From NCBI GenBank assembly GCA_025330725.1, contig JAIWND010000008.1, forward strand, positions 744,001 through 808,000: a DNA stretch of 64,000 bases, written 5' to 3'. Below the pieces are notes generated by a model, which searched no databases, was not told where the DNA came from, and saw only the letters and a list, made by a program, of their open reading frames with translations. Each line of letters starts with the position of its first letter. Positions within the stretch are counted from its first letter, which is position 1. This DNA is from Chlamydoabsidia padenii (Eukaryota; Mucoromycota; Mucoromycetes; Mucorales; Cunninghamellaceae). This document shows positions 36,401-48,010 of the stretch, piece after piece. Made by a program: the position numbers and the translations under genes.

Positions 36401-37744
36401 TGATTGCTGCTATGGCGAACGATATTACCATCATGGGACTTTGTGGGGAAACCCGTATTGCCAACAAACGACAATCTTGTAAGTAGTGGACTTATGTTAC
36501 TAGATATAAAAAAAAAAGGTGGGATACTAATGAATCATGTATTTTGTGTCTTATAGGGGTTACTGCTATTCAAGTATTTGAATACTACATCTCTCATCAT
36601 TATGCCAAAGCATTTGAATCACTCTTTGGTATTGTCACGTGTTTACCTGGTTGCTTCAGTATGTATCGTATCAAGTCTCCAAAAAATGGCGCTTGGGTCC
36701 CGATCTTGGCCAATCCTGACATTATCTTGGAATACAATCAAAACGTGGTGACGACTCTACACGAAAAGAACTTGTTGCTTTTGGGTGAAGATCGATTCTT
36801 ATCTACCTTGATGTTACGTACCTTCCCTAAACGGCAAATGATGTTTGTACCTCAAGCACGATGTAAAACGGTGGTGCCTGATGAATTCAAGGTCTTGCTA
36901 TCTCAACGTCGTCGGTGGATCAACTCAACTGTGCATAATCTGATGGAATTAGTCCTGGTGTCTGATCTGTGTGGTATCGCTTGTTTGTCAATGCAATTCT
37001 CGGTGTTTATTGATTTGATCGGGACTTTGGTAAGTCCAAAACAAAAAACTACTTTGTTTGTGTGCGCTAATCATATTTTTTTTCTATTTTATAGGTTTTG
37101 CCAGCTGCTATTGTTATGACCATTTACCTAATTGTCAACACTGCCATCTCGTCCAATCCTCAATGGCAATCATTGGCTTTGCTGATTGCTATTCTTGGTC
37201 TACCTGCTGTTTTGATCGCGATCACTACCTTCAAGTTTGTCTATGTGATGTGGATGATTAGTAAGCTATAAAAATAGTTGGATTGATTTGGTGAACTGAC
37301 AAGTTTATGTTTTCTATAGTCTATATAATCGCTCTACCAATCTGGAATTTTATTCTTCCTCTTTATTCCTTTTGGCATTTCGACGACTTCTCATGGGGTG
37401 CTACACGTGTGGTGGCGGGCGAAAAGAAAGACGCAGGACATGGCGATGCTGATGGCAAGTTTGACTCATCAAGATTGGTGATGAAGAAATGGGAAGATTG
37501 GGAAGCCGAACGCACAGGACAACGATTCAATAAGAACAAATCACCATTGAAAACGCCCGTGGATGCACCCTTGGCCTTTGATGGTGGTATGAATCAATCT
37601 GGAATATTAAAAAGTGGTGTGGTTACCCCAGCTACTCCCGGCTCCTTTGGTATGATCTTTAATGACCGCAAGATGTATGGCTCCTCTCCTTCTCTCGGTT
37701 TATCCAACAATACTACTCCTCCTCCCTCACAACATGGACCATAG
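33436..37744 (+). CDS. Chitin synthase, class IV type (Chs3-like, GT2)
   Basis: Exons 33436-34347, 34429-34774, 34846-35001, 35068-35711, 35781-35948, 36028-36135, 36226-36478, 36557-37029, 37095-37260 and 37320-37744 give 1,216 residues with closing phases. The first 265 residues are Gln/Pro/Arg-rich and disordered. Two membrane segments follow around an extracytoplasmic domain. A further segment precedes the GT2 core, with [28 protein letters not shown] and [17 protein letters not shown], then C-terminal membrane segments. QRRRWINST and this topology mark the Chs3/class IV division, which lacks a myosin domain. In yeast Chs3 makes most cell-wall chitin and is regulated by Chs4 and trafficking. 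Confidence 0.93.
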
Positions 37745-38291
37745 ATATAGTTTTAATCCTTCTCACTTTATAGTTTTTAGTCTTCTGTATTTCCTTTTTT
37801 TTTGCACTTTTACTTTATCTTATGACATTTACTTTATATTTCCACATCTCGCATGATAGCATAGCGCTTCCTCCATCTTTTTTTTTTTTTATCTCACTAT
37901 TGTATACATAATAAAAACACAATTGTTTAACATCTGCTTGTCTTCTATTAGGTATTGTGGAATTGGATACTACTGTTAAAACGATATCCCCAGTTTACAT
38001 CTATTTCAAGTGAAGTAGCATTGTCACACATGACCTTGCATGAAATGGGTATATATGACCACTCTTGATTCTATTATGACTATACAACTCCGCGTCTATA
38101 AATAAACCTATCTAATACAACAGTCGAGACACAAAGATAATTGTAAAAAAAAAAAAAAAAAAAGTCAATTTTATTTTGGATACAGAGAATACAAATCAAA
38201 ATAACAGTAGGGGCAAAGAGGATGTGTGTGAGTGTGTATAAACCTAATGGGCGTGTATGGGGATAAGGAGGACATGGGTGGGATAGATCAT
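37745..38291. other. Convergent 3' region
   Basis: 547 bp between the class IV chitin synthase and the secreted Ig-like gene. AATAAA-like signals are near 37910 for the plus gene, and an A tract at 38144-38162 lies near the minus gene. Nothing else seen. Confidence 0.5.
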
Positions 38292-38989
38292 TTATTTTTC
38301 GACTACAGACACCTTGATGGTTTCCTTAACTTGAATTTTGCCGCTACGGAATTGTACCTACAACACCCAAAAAAAACAGAATATTTAATCATCGTTCGTA
38401 TCACCCCATCCGCACCTGTATATACAACTTACATTTTCATCAAAGTCAAAGGCATAGGATCCAGGCTTGGTGTTCTTGGGAATGGTCCAGGTGGTTTTAT
38501 GGGTAACAAACTTGTCCTGTTTAGCAGATACAGGACTATATAAAAAAAAAAAAAAAGGGAGGGGGGAGGAAGATAAGCAAATGGTGTTGGTCGTATTCAG
38601 GTACCACCATCCTTTTTATATATATTAAAAAATATACTTACCAGGATTTGGAGACAGTGGCCAACTTTTGCTTCTTTGAGTTACCAGAACGGGCGTGGAA
38701 GTGGACACCCAAGCTTAAAGCCTTACCCATAGAGGTGTGATCTACAAGAGAATGGATGGTCTAGTTAGTTTATGTATGTGTGTATGTGACATGTTTTTGT
38801 ATTTGACTTACGATAGACAAGAGGTTGCATGATATATTCAATTGTCACCTTTTCACCAGCTTCAAAGACTTCATTGTTCTTGGGGGACTTGATCTTGATG
38901 AATTGAAGTTGAGAAAAGACACTGGCATTGACAAGTTGGAAGAGAGCCAAGACAACCAAAGTAATGGCAACAAGTGATTTGGTAAACAT
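38292..38989 (-). CDS. Small secreted Ig-like (Kre9/Knh1-like domain) protein
   Basis: The four-exon gene starts at 38989 (first exon 38989-38812) and gives about 150 residues. It opens with a signal peptide (MFTKSLVAITLVVLALFQLVNA). The mature part begins with IKIKSPKNNEVFEAGEKVTIEY and ends with NTKPGSYAFDFDEN, KIQVKETIKVSVVEK. The SP..g..~.aGe..tI.y opening and the late PGsY stretch fit the N-terminal Ig-like domain of Kre9/Knh1-type fungal wall proteins. The match is by pattern only. There is no Ser/Thr-rich GPI tail, so it is probably soluble in the wall or medium. Only one cysteine is predicted in the mature chain. Confidence 0.7.
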
Positions 38990-39183
38990 TTTACGTTGGT
39001 GGTGGTAGGTAAGGGCCGATGAGGTGGTTGGTGTAGGTTGGAAAGAGGTTGGAAGGAAGGGGAAGGTGGGGAATGACAAGAAAGCAGAAGAAAAAGAAAG
39101 AGAAAAGAAAAAAATAAAAAAAGGTAGAAAAGTTGAAAGAGGTTATTTTCACTGCCACCCAAATGGGGTTACACGCCAATAAT

Positions 39184-39198
39184 CTTTCAAATCCCGCC
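39184..39198 (+). promoter_or_regulatory. Dispersed element upstream of the Ig-like gene
   Basis: ctttcaaatcccgcc is an exact core match, 195 bp upstream of the minus-strand ATG. Confidence 0.55.
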
Positions 39199-39680
39199 AA
39201 TCAACCGACGTTTCTTCAAATTCCCTGTAAAACCTCTAGGTACAAAAATATATATCGTTTGAGATGCTACCATCAAACACTACTATCGACACTCATTGGC
39301 TATACTGTACGTATCATCCATTGGAGAGAGAGAGAGAAAAACAAAATATGCTTATTCATTCATAATGATGTACTTTCTTTTCTTGGACAAATGGTCATGT
39401 TAATGATACTGCATGCCATATTAGTGAAAGTGAAGAACCAATGCGACCCCCTTTTTATAGACTCACATTACACAGAATTGGCTATTCCTTAACAGATTAC
39501 TATATTGGTTCCAAGACCCATTTATCATGGAAATTCACCTCCTTGAGTCAATGAACTCGAATGTCAAAAAAGAAAAGAGGGATAGCACGATCTTGTGGTG
39601 AGATGATAAATTGTTGCCACTAATGTTGTCCTGCGTGAGCGGCGATTTCAAAGAGTCTCATCCGCTCATGGAGTACAAAT

Positions 39681-39697
39681 GCGGGATTTGAAATTTA
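39681..39697 (+). promoter_or_regulatory. Dispersed element upstream of the P450
   Basis: gcgggatttgaaattta lies 150 bp upstream of the ATG and is followed by a pyrimidine-rich leader. Confidence 0.55.
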
Positions 39698-39846
39698 TTC
39701 GGCAAAAAGATTTTTCAGGGCGAACACATAAATTGATAAACCGTACCCTTTCTTTATTACTCTATTCTCTTTTTCCCTCCTCTCCTTCTCATACATACTC
39801 TTCTCTTACTTCTCCTTATCCTTACATTCTCTCTTTTATTACTCAT

Positions 39847-42114
39847 ATGGCTTCATTCAACTTTGACTCTAAAAATTGGAATGCTTTTGGTATTGCAGGT
39901 AGTGCCACGGCTCTTGCTTTGACTTACCTCACATTCAAGTACAACGATCGAGTTACTTTTACTTCCCCTCACCCTAATACCACTAATGTGAAAGGATACC
40001 CTTTGATTGGAAGTACCATTGGTATGGTCTCAAATATCGAACAATTCCATCATTTTCTCCTCGATAACTTTGAAAAGACTGGAGCCAAAACCATGTAAGT
40101 GTTACTTATTAATGGTAGTACGATGGATTTTTGTGACATATGAAAGTTAACCTTATTCTCACACTCTTTTTGTATTTGTCATTGTAGCTCCATCTCTTCT
40201 CTAGGTCTGCCTCGAGGTGTCCAAACCATTGAACCCAATAACATTGAACATATCCTGAAAAGTAAGTTGGAAGGATATGTTTGATCTAGTGGCATTTGAA
40301 AAGTTAAAATTGTTTAATCTCAACTCCTCATCCAACTTTATTCCCTCTCTTTTTTACTTTAGACAACTTTGAAAACTATGTCAAGGGAAGCTTATTCAAC
40401 TACTCGACTGAATTCTTGCTTGGTCATGGCATCTTTAATGCAAACGGTGCTCAATGGCGTTATCAACGTAAAGCGGCCTCTTTGATCTTCAATGTCAAGA
40501 ACTTCCGTGATCATTTTACAGAGTAGGTCCTACTAATTAAACTTACTCTCCTTCCTGGGGATTTTTTTTTTTTTTTTTACTAACTCTCCTTTTATTATCA
40601 AAATAGTGTATTTGTGAAGGAACTCGTGCTTGTGCGTGAACTCTTCAACAAGGCTATCGAAACCAAGGCTGTTGTCGACTTCCATGATATCATGTACAAG
40701 TTTACCCTGGATTCCTTTGTGATGTAAGTAAATAAATGAAAACCACTTGAATAAACTTGCCAATCTCACTTTTTTTTTATTAATTTTAAATAAAATAAAA
40801 CAAACAGTTTAGGTTTTGGTACTCAAGTGAATGCTTTGACAACCGAAGGAAAGGTATACCCTCACCCACCCAAATATAAAGATTGGCTGTAACTAATTTG
40901 ATTTTTATGTGTGGGATATGAACAATAGGTGCCTTTTGCCGAATCCTTTGATATTCTCCAAAAGAACTCGTTTGACCGATTCATGAATGTGATGGAACCT
41001 GTCAACCGCAAATTCAGTGAATTCTTCACGCCCTGGAAAACCACCGTTGCTCAACACCAAAAAGTGATCAATGAATTCGCCGCCTCTGTCATTCAAAAAC
41101 GTCGTGCTCAACTTGCTGCTGGTGAACTTCACAAGGATTTGCTCTCTCGATTCATGGAAACTACCAACGAAAATGGAGAACCTTTGAACGACAAAGAACT
41201 TCGTGATACTATCATGAACTTTATCATTGTAAGTGACAAAAGGGGGGAAAGGTGTGGAACTAACGCTGTGTTTAATAGGCTGGACGTGATACTACTGCTC
41301 AAACTGTATCCTGGTTGCTTTACAACTTGATGTTGTGCCCTGAAGTCGAAGAAAAACTGTTGCAAGAAATCCGTACTCATGTGCCTGATGAACTTGAAAG
41401 CGACTCTCCAGCTCTCTATGAAGCCATCAAGGAAATGAAATACGCTTATGCTGTGTAAGTGAAAAGAAGAAAAACGTATATCATCATGGATGCCACTGAC
41501 CCCTATTTTTAAATGTTAGACTATACGAAACTTTGCGATTACATCCCTCAGTCCCTCTCAACCAAAAAGAAGCTTTGAAAGACGATGTATTACCTGATGG
41601 CACTCCCATCAAGGCCGGTGAAGTAGTCATTTGGTCCAGTTACTCTCTCGGAAGAAACAAGGATATCTGGGGCGCTGATGCAAAAGAATTTAAACCTGAA
41701 CGTTGGTTCACTGAAGATGGTGATCTTCGCCGTGAAAGTCAAGGAAAATGGCCTGCCTTCCATGCTGGACGTAAGTATTTTGAAATAGCTTGATGCTTTG
41801 TGTGTTAATCTTACTCACTCTTCCTTCTCTTCTCTTCTCTTCTCTCTCTCTCTTTATAGCCCGTGTTTGCTTAGGTATGTATCCTTGATCTTTTATCAAT
41901 ACACTTGTTAATTACATAACATATTAATCTCATTTGATTTATTTATCTTTGATTAGGTCAAAACTTGGCTACCCTGGAAGCTCTTGTTGCCGTTTGCTTC
42001 TTGTTAAAACGTTACAAGTTTAATTTGGTTCCTAACCAAGATATCACTTACCAAGTCTCCCTCACTCTTCCAATGAAGAATGGTCTCAAGGTTACCGTTG
42101 ATTCCCGTGTTTAA
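39847..42114 (+). CDS. Cytochrome P450 monooxygenase
   Basis: A roughly ten-exon gene of about 515 residues starting at 39847 (MASFNFDSKNW), with an N-terminal membrane anchor. P450 hallmarks are in order: NGAQWRYQRKAASLIF (C helix), AGRDTTAQTVSW (I-helix oxygen site), LYETLRLHPSVP (ExxR), FKPERWF and the haem loop FHAGPRVCLGQNLA with the Cys ligand. The haem loop itself is split by an intron (41771-41859). Overall pattern is that of CYP4/CYP52-like microsomal enzymes, which often hydroxylate fatty acids or alkanes. The substrate is not determinable. A CPR reductase partner is not in the window. Confidence 0.93.
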
Positions 42115-42215
42115 TTACTGCTTTATTCACAATAGCTTATTAATTTTTAGTCTACTATTCTTTTATCTTTAACATCCTTACTGAAATAAAGCATAATTTT
42201 TAATCGCTATTATTG

Positions 42216-42250
42216 TTTAAATCCCGCTTCACTGGTGGCGGGAGTTGAAC
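42216..42250 (+). promoter_or_regulatory. Inverted pair of dispersed elements
   Basis: tttaaatcccgc (C-rich orientation) and ggcgggagttgaa (G-rich orientation) face each other with about 9 bp between them, about 70-100 bp before the RraA-like remnant. Confidence 0.4.
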
Positions 42251-42317
42251 CCCCGTTGATCCGACCGGTCATAAATCCATTCTCCTCTTCTCTCTCCCTC
42301 TCTCTCTTTTCTCCAGC

Positions 42318-43370
42318 TTGTTGAATGCTGTGCCTGTGTCTGAAGCGTTACTTTATGCATTGCAACAGTCGCCTACTTGTGAAGTAAGTATAAGGCTACG
42401 CTTGGAACCTCTTTTTTATACCGTTAAACTCACTTCTATTTATTTTGTAGATGGCGATGCTTTACTCAAGTTGGGCGAAAGACCCTGGAGTGGCCACATT
42501 CCTGATATTGACATGTGGTTTCCATAACATTGTTCAGGTGACACACACATTGTTGGTCCTGCTTTTGCAGTCAAGGTAATGTGAACATGATTATTCATTG
42601 ACTCATATCTCATTGGCTGACTCTATTTTTCTTCTTTTGCTAACAACTAGTTTGACGACATCGACAATACAACTTCGCCATTCCCTGCTCAACACCTGTA
42701 ACATCATGACTTCCTTTGGGGAAAAATATTTTTGACGATGATAATGGAACTCAAGTTTATCTTCTTGTAGGTGGATTGGGTGACTGAAAAAAGTATTAAT
42801 ATAGTCTCGGCACTCCACGTAAGAAAAACAGGTACATACACACGTACAAGAAATCAAAACACACTGATTACTAATCTTTCTCCCTCTACCCTCCCCCCTT
42901 TTTTTTTAGATGTAAAAAAGCGCGTGTTGGGACGGGTCTGCGGGTGCAAAAGCAAAGCAAAACAAGCCCAAGGCGTAATCATCGATGACCATGTCCGTGA
43001 TCTAATGGAATATCGATCCGCGGGCTTTCCGGTAAGTCTACTAGAAAAATGGGAATGGGGGATCATTTGCTCACTTGCTAACTTTCTTTCTTTTTTTTTT
43101 TTTTTTATTTAGATATTTGCATTTATACGGTTGTTGAAAATCCAAGTCCCTGTAACACTATCTGGATTTCCCATCACCATTCGACCCAATGATATTATGT
43201 GGCAGGTATAAATGGGGTGATTGGTATTCTTGTGGATCTGGCGATCAGCTGTGCCAAACATACAACAAGCAATAATCAATACATGGAGGCGATTCAACAA
43301 GGCAAAGGGCGTCCAGGCGGCTTTTTGCAAAGTATAGAGATCAAAGTGGTGATCCTTTATGTCTCCTTCC
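42318..43370 (+). pseudogene. Decayed RraA/HMG-aldolase family gene
   Basis: Spliced fragments read in order as an RraA-like protein. They are ALQQSPTCE, then GDALLKLGERPWSGHIPDIDMWFP, a TAA stop, and HCSGDTHIVGPAFAVK. After introns come FDDIDNTTSPFPAQHL, VDWVTEKSINIVSA, AKQAQGVIIDDHVRDLMEYRSAGFP, IQVPVTLSGFPITIRPNDI and NGVIGILVDLA. The frame is broken at the first donor (one base appears lost), by the TAA after WFP, and near MWQV before NGVIG. The segment between SAGFP and IQVPV is shorter than in family members. RraA-like proteins include 4-hydroxy-4-methyl-2-oxoglutarate aldolases. A rare splicing solution cannot be excluded, but several independent lesions favour a pseudogene. Confidence 0.7.
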
Positions 43371-44689
43371 GGTATTTAGTATAATAGCATATGTAGCATA
43401 GAATAAAACATTTGATAATCATAATAAAGACTTTACTTGGCTTGAATATATTTAAACGCCGTTCACTAAAAATGGAAGCGGAGGGATCTTGGTTATGTAT
43501 GTACCACAGGGTTGAGGGGTATTTTGATTTGTTTTGGTAAATGAAAATAATACACTTAATACTTTGATGCATGTGTTCGGCTGTGGGAAGAAGAAAAAAA
43601 AAGAGGAGGGAAATCCATGGCGAAGAAACTGGAGTAGAGGAGGGGTATTCGAGGAGAAGTTATGGAATAGCATTGACTTTTATCGAAGGGTTATCCATTT
43701 CATATGTACGTATGATACGATTGTGGAGCAAAAGGAGGAAATTAAACGTGTAATAGATGGGCTATGATATTGTATGTAGTATTGTGGATCAAGATATGCA
43801 TAGGCAAGGGGCGAGGAACAATGCATGCCAAATTGGGAATTGATCCCGACGAACTTTTTTTTTTTTTTTTGAAGGTACGTGGTATTAACTACTTCACGTG
43901 CTCGAGCTTAATTGCAGTATGTTAGAAAGTACCTCCTTTCATAAGACCGAAAATCACTGAAAGTTTATTTTATATATGGGAACATACGTTATTCCATTTT
44001 AACTCATGAAACCTCAAGTTGGTCAACATTCCACCATAAGCCCTTTCTTCCCCATCATACTCCTTTACATGGCGAATTCCTCCCTTTTTATCAACCAAGA
44101 AACATGCCGGGATCTGTTTTTTTTTTTTTTTTTTTTTTTTTTGCATAATCGGGACTTTAATCGATTTGACCACGCCAAATCAATCTGCGTTAGAGTAACT
44201 GAATTGCATGTTACCTCAGTGTTGGATGTCTTATTATGCAAAAAAAAAAAAAAGAAAAAAAGAGGGGAAACAATAGAACTCGAAATGATAGTCTTTTGCT
44301 GTTACAGTAGATTAGGAATATATGTGGAGAGGGAGGGGTTCTTTTGTCACCTATCTAAATCACTGGCATTTCTTTGCACTGCACATATTTGGACGCTTGC
44401 ATAAAAGAAAAAAGATATTTGACTTTTACATGATAGAAAAGCAACAATCAATACCATCAGCGGTCAGGTTTCTCATTTCATTTGCACCGGAATGTCGACA
44501 TTTCAAACTTGCATGAATTTCCTTTTCGGCGTTTGAAATGATTTTTTTTCACTCTTTTCTGACTGTATGGCTGCCATGATTTCATTTAATTAATCTTGTT
44601 TTCTTTATCCAATTCAACCACCCAACACAATAAAACATGTGTGTCCAGATTTTCTAAATGAATGGTCAATAAGACCCCTTTTTAAGAAT

Positions 44690-44990
44690 AGGTGGGTATA
44701 AAAAGAAAGCAAAACGAGACGATAAATCAGGGGAGAGCGGAGAGATAACTCCGCCTTTACACTTTTTATGAGTATGCATGCCTATCGGCTTCTGATAGTG
44801 TAAAAAGAAACCATCAGGGGAAGTCGGATGTAACCCCACACTAGTTAGTTCTTATTATTTGGGGAGGTTCTTCAGGGGAGCACAGACTTTTGGAGAAAAG
44901 GGGGCGGGGCTCTGCTCTTTCTTGGACAAACCTGCCCGATGTTGATCAAGGGATTGTGCTGCAATCAGGGCACCCGAGGCACAATTCAAA
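44690..44990 (+). other. Hairpin-rich segment, possible non-coding RNA
   Basis: A TATA-like gggtataaaaag (about 44694-44705) is followed by short inverted repeats. These are gcggag-agataa-ctccgc near 44737-44754, tttacact pairing with agtgtaaa about 40 nt later, and cggcttctgat pairing imperfectly with atcaggggaagtcgg. No match to U1, U2, U4, U5, U6, U3, SRP or RNase P that I can recognise. Confidence 0.2.
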
Positions 44991-44997
44991 TCCCGCT
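44984..44997 (+). promoter_or_regulatory. Dispersed element
   Basis: attcaaatcccgct, close consensus match in the gene-free 43.4-45.6 kb spacer. Confidence 0.4.
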
Positions 44998-45157
44998 AGT
45001 GTTTGTTGTTGTTGAGTCATGTAATGTGATGATGGCTCTAGCAAATAAAGTCGTTTATTTCATATAACCCAAGAAGTAGGGTTTGTTGTTGTGACTAATC
45101 TAAAACAAGTAATACCAATCATCAAACAATGTTGTGCAAAAGAGACACGCTTGATAA

Positions 45158-45172
45158 CTTCAAATCCCGCCC
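45158..45172 (+). promoter_or_regulatory. Dispersed element next to a poly(A) tract
   Basis: acttcaaatcccgcc is followed within 10 bp by a 35-nt A run (45178-45213). No gene start nearby was recognised. Confidence 0.4.
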
Positions 45173-45176
45173 AGTC

Positions 45177-45215
<39 letters not shown>

Positions 45216-45572
45216 CATGTAATCATCAAGAGACATTTATTAAAAGTAGAGTTAAAGTAAGAGAGAAGTATGTATAAAAATCATAGCATATGTAAAATGT
45301 ATATATAAAAAGAAGTAGGTAAAAACTAAAAGGAGGGAGTTGAAACTATGTAAACTATCAAACAATGTAAATACAACTATGGGTATGTGTAAAAAAAAAA
45401 GGAGGGGAAGATGAGTTAAGGTATTTAGATGAAGCAATAAGGAAGGAGTCATGATGATGATGACTGTATATATAAACTATGGGCATGAATGTAATAATAA
45501 TAATGAATATAATAAGTATACTATAACTACGTTTAACAAAGAGAGAGAGAGAGAGAGGAAGTATGTAAAAAA

Positions 45573-46353
45573 TTAATAGGGGAAATAGTGATAATAACTA
45601 GATGGTGAGGTGGATGCATTTGAGGGCCAACGGCTATAAGGATCTTGGTTCCATTGATCATGTTGAGGAAGAGAAGAAGGACTTGCCAGAGGAGAAGGAG
45701 ATAAAGAAGAGCATACAGAGGGTCGTCGTTGTTCTTTTTGATGTTGTGAAGAAGTATTGGCTTCCATGTTATCCATCATCATTCTGGGAGGTGATGGTAA
45801 AGGTGACAAGTGAGATGTCGGTTGATAAGATTGATGATGATGATGATGATGATGGTGATAGTCATAAGGATAAGTTTGATGATGATAGTATGATGATGGT
45901 GATAACATCGAATGAGGTCTTGATTTCCGGATGCCTTGTAAAGTACGATATCGATTAAAACATGTTGCCCTCTTCCTGTGTGGTAATTGTCCTGAGATTT
46001 GTCCCCATGTTAATCCATTTGCCACTCCTTGACAGATAATAGCGTCTTCCAAAGCTGAGAATCGACTACGTGGCTTCATGTTGCTGATCATAGTTGGAGA
46101 GAATGGATTGGTGATGTTGGGTGTGCCATGGTGGATCCGTTTTGGTGATAAAGGGGGCGAATGCATTGCAGGGTGATAATACTGATGAATTCCATTATGA
46201 TGATGATGATGATAGGTTTTAGGTTCAAGATAGACAGGTTGTACTTGTTGTTTGCTTGAAGTAGGGTTCAAAATAGTTGCAACTATAATGTGTTAAGATA
46301 AATTAATCTTTTATGTGATATAAAGTTATAAATGATATGTACTTACGATCCAT
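45573..46353 (-). CDS. Myb/SANT-like DNA-binding protein
   Basis: Exons 46353-46347 (7 nt, ATGGATC) and 46282-45573 give 238 residues. One Myb/SANT-like repeat spans about residues 75-125: SRFSALEDAIICQGVANGLTWGQISGQLPHRKRATCFNRYRTL. It has the spaced aromatic residues and basic third helix of the family. The rest is low-complexity, rich in His, Pro, Ser and Tyr, with two poly-His stretches. It is probably a transcription factor or chromatin protein acting in the nucleus; targets are unknown. The seven-base first coding exon would be missed by most predictors, and an alternative internal start cannot be excluded. Confidence 0.75.
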
Positions 46354-48010
46354 GGTAGACAAAGGCGGTATTAAAAAAAAAAAAAAAAGTGAAAAGTAGC
46401 GGAAAGAAAGAGAGAAAAAAGAAAAATTCGTTGTGCCATATTTATAGAAAAATCAATCTGCCCACATACACGAATGAGATTTCCTATTTCGGACAACACA
46501 AACAGTATGCAGCATCGTTTTTTTTGACATCAAAATAGATACCCTTGATCCCCTTGAGAATCTCTTTTTGGTCAACTTGCTACTCTCCATCAACGAGTTC
46601 ATTCTTACCCAAACCCTTAATACATGGATTCGCTCTCTCCCCAAAAAAAAAAGTGAGGGCAATAAGGGGTCGGAGTTAAAAGGAGAAGGTGATTCATGCT
46701 GATAAAGACCCTTCTGTCATCCCTGTCTTGTGCATGCCACTTTGTAACGAGGATATGAAGATCTTTTCCATCATTTCACCACACGGATCAATAGATTGTT
46801 TATGCACGTACCGTATAGAGAGGAGAATAGCATATCTATATTATCTCTTTCATACAAAATGACCCGCTTCACGTTTTCAAAAAAGGAGATTTCTTCGAGT
46901 GGAAGACGGTAACAAATCATAATAACAACAAAACAAAAAAAAAAAGGTGTCTTGTTTTTATTTGGATGTGAGTTGTTGTCATAACCATCGAATAAAGCTT
47001 TATATATATATATATATGTATTACAGTATACATATATAATATGATAGCACCTGCTAAGCAACAAAAACAACAACAATAACAAAGCCATCCCTCCATTGGG
47101 ATCTGTTTGAAACATGTATGAAGCATTTCATGTATGCGTCTATCTATAAAAGGAATCAATGACAACAATACACAATAACAAATGGTTTTTATTATGAATG
47201 ACAATCAGAATATAACAGGTAAAAGGTAAATAATACTATATCGTAAAAGAGGAGGAGGATGATACACAGCACCACAGGCTTGATTCATTGTCCGATCCAA
47301 ACTAGTTTTTCATTGTCGTCTCCAAAAGATCGTATACCTATAGAAAGACAAGGACAAAGTATGAATTAAGATTTTCCTGCACTGATATTTCACCCGTATC
47401 TTTTATTATTGTTATACTTACCTTGTGATTCACAACGACAACCTATTTATCCAGGAATGTGGCAAGTCTTCATCCCCACGTCAGGCACCAGTCATGTCCG
47501 CCTTGTCCATTGAATTCATGTTGTAACAAAGTAGTTGTTGATTACAACGTATTAGATTCAATTCTAGCTATATTTAATTAATTCGTTTTACCTGAAGGTG
47601 GCTACTGTGTTCTTGTTCATGGCATCCATCGTGAGCATTCGTTGGTGAGGTCAAAAGCTAGCAGTATATTTGCTGGGAACGAATTCTGCGAAGAAGAAGA
47701 AGAAGAAGAATCTAACCTACTGTATGAATAAGGTAGAGTGTGGGTAAAGTGATTGATGATTGGGGTGAGAAGAAAGAGAGAGAAAGAGAGAGAGGGAAAA
47801 AAAAAAAAAAGTTACATTTTCAAATTCCGCTTGGCAGGCGGGTGGGTAGATGCATAATTGGGCAAATCAACATTTTCAAATGAAGATATTTTTATTAGAG
47901 TAGTATTACATTAAAAGCAAGATTACAGGACTAAATAAACTACAAAAGCTATCATTAAAAAGACAAGTATTATATAAAGATAAAAAGAGAGGGAAGGGGA
48001 GAAAGATAAT
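46354..48010. other. 1.7-kb spacer
   Basis: It contains a (TA)n tract at about 47001-47017, GA-rich tracts near 47770-47805 and an element variant at 47815-47831 (cattttcaaattccgct). Splice-like signals on the minus strand between 47290 and 47660 border short open pieces, but they do not form a recognisable protein. Confidence 0.4.

Larger units (their letters stand above)
38990..39846. other. Divergent promoter region
   Basis: 857 bp between the Ig-like gene and the P450. It holds two strong elements (39184-39198 and 39681-39697) and a weaker one near 39639 (gcggcgatttcaaag). No supportable gene. Confidence 0.55.
43371..45572. other. 2.2-kb spacer without a recognisable gene
   Basis: It contains poly(T)/poly(A) tracts (43857-43870, 44118-44142, 45178-45213) and element copies at 44525-44540, 44984-44997 and 45158-45172. 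A hairpin-rich stretch lies at 44690-44990. Short open frames are low-complexity. The right end is the 3' flank of the Myb gene. Confidence 0.45.

Noticed and set aside
42230..42262. tRNA-like 3' end on the minus strand (gggggttcaactcccgccacca)
   Set aside because: No D arm, anticodon arm or matching acceptor stem can be built upstream; it is a copy of the dispersed element.
45602..45958. 118-codon plus-strand frame rich in Asp
   Set aside because: Antisense of the poly-His and Ser/Pro regions of the Myb-like gene.
47290..47660. Possible small minus-strand spliced gene
   Set aside because: Splice-like signals are present but no joined reading frame is stop-free or recognisable.
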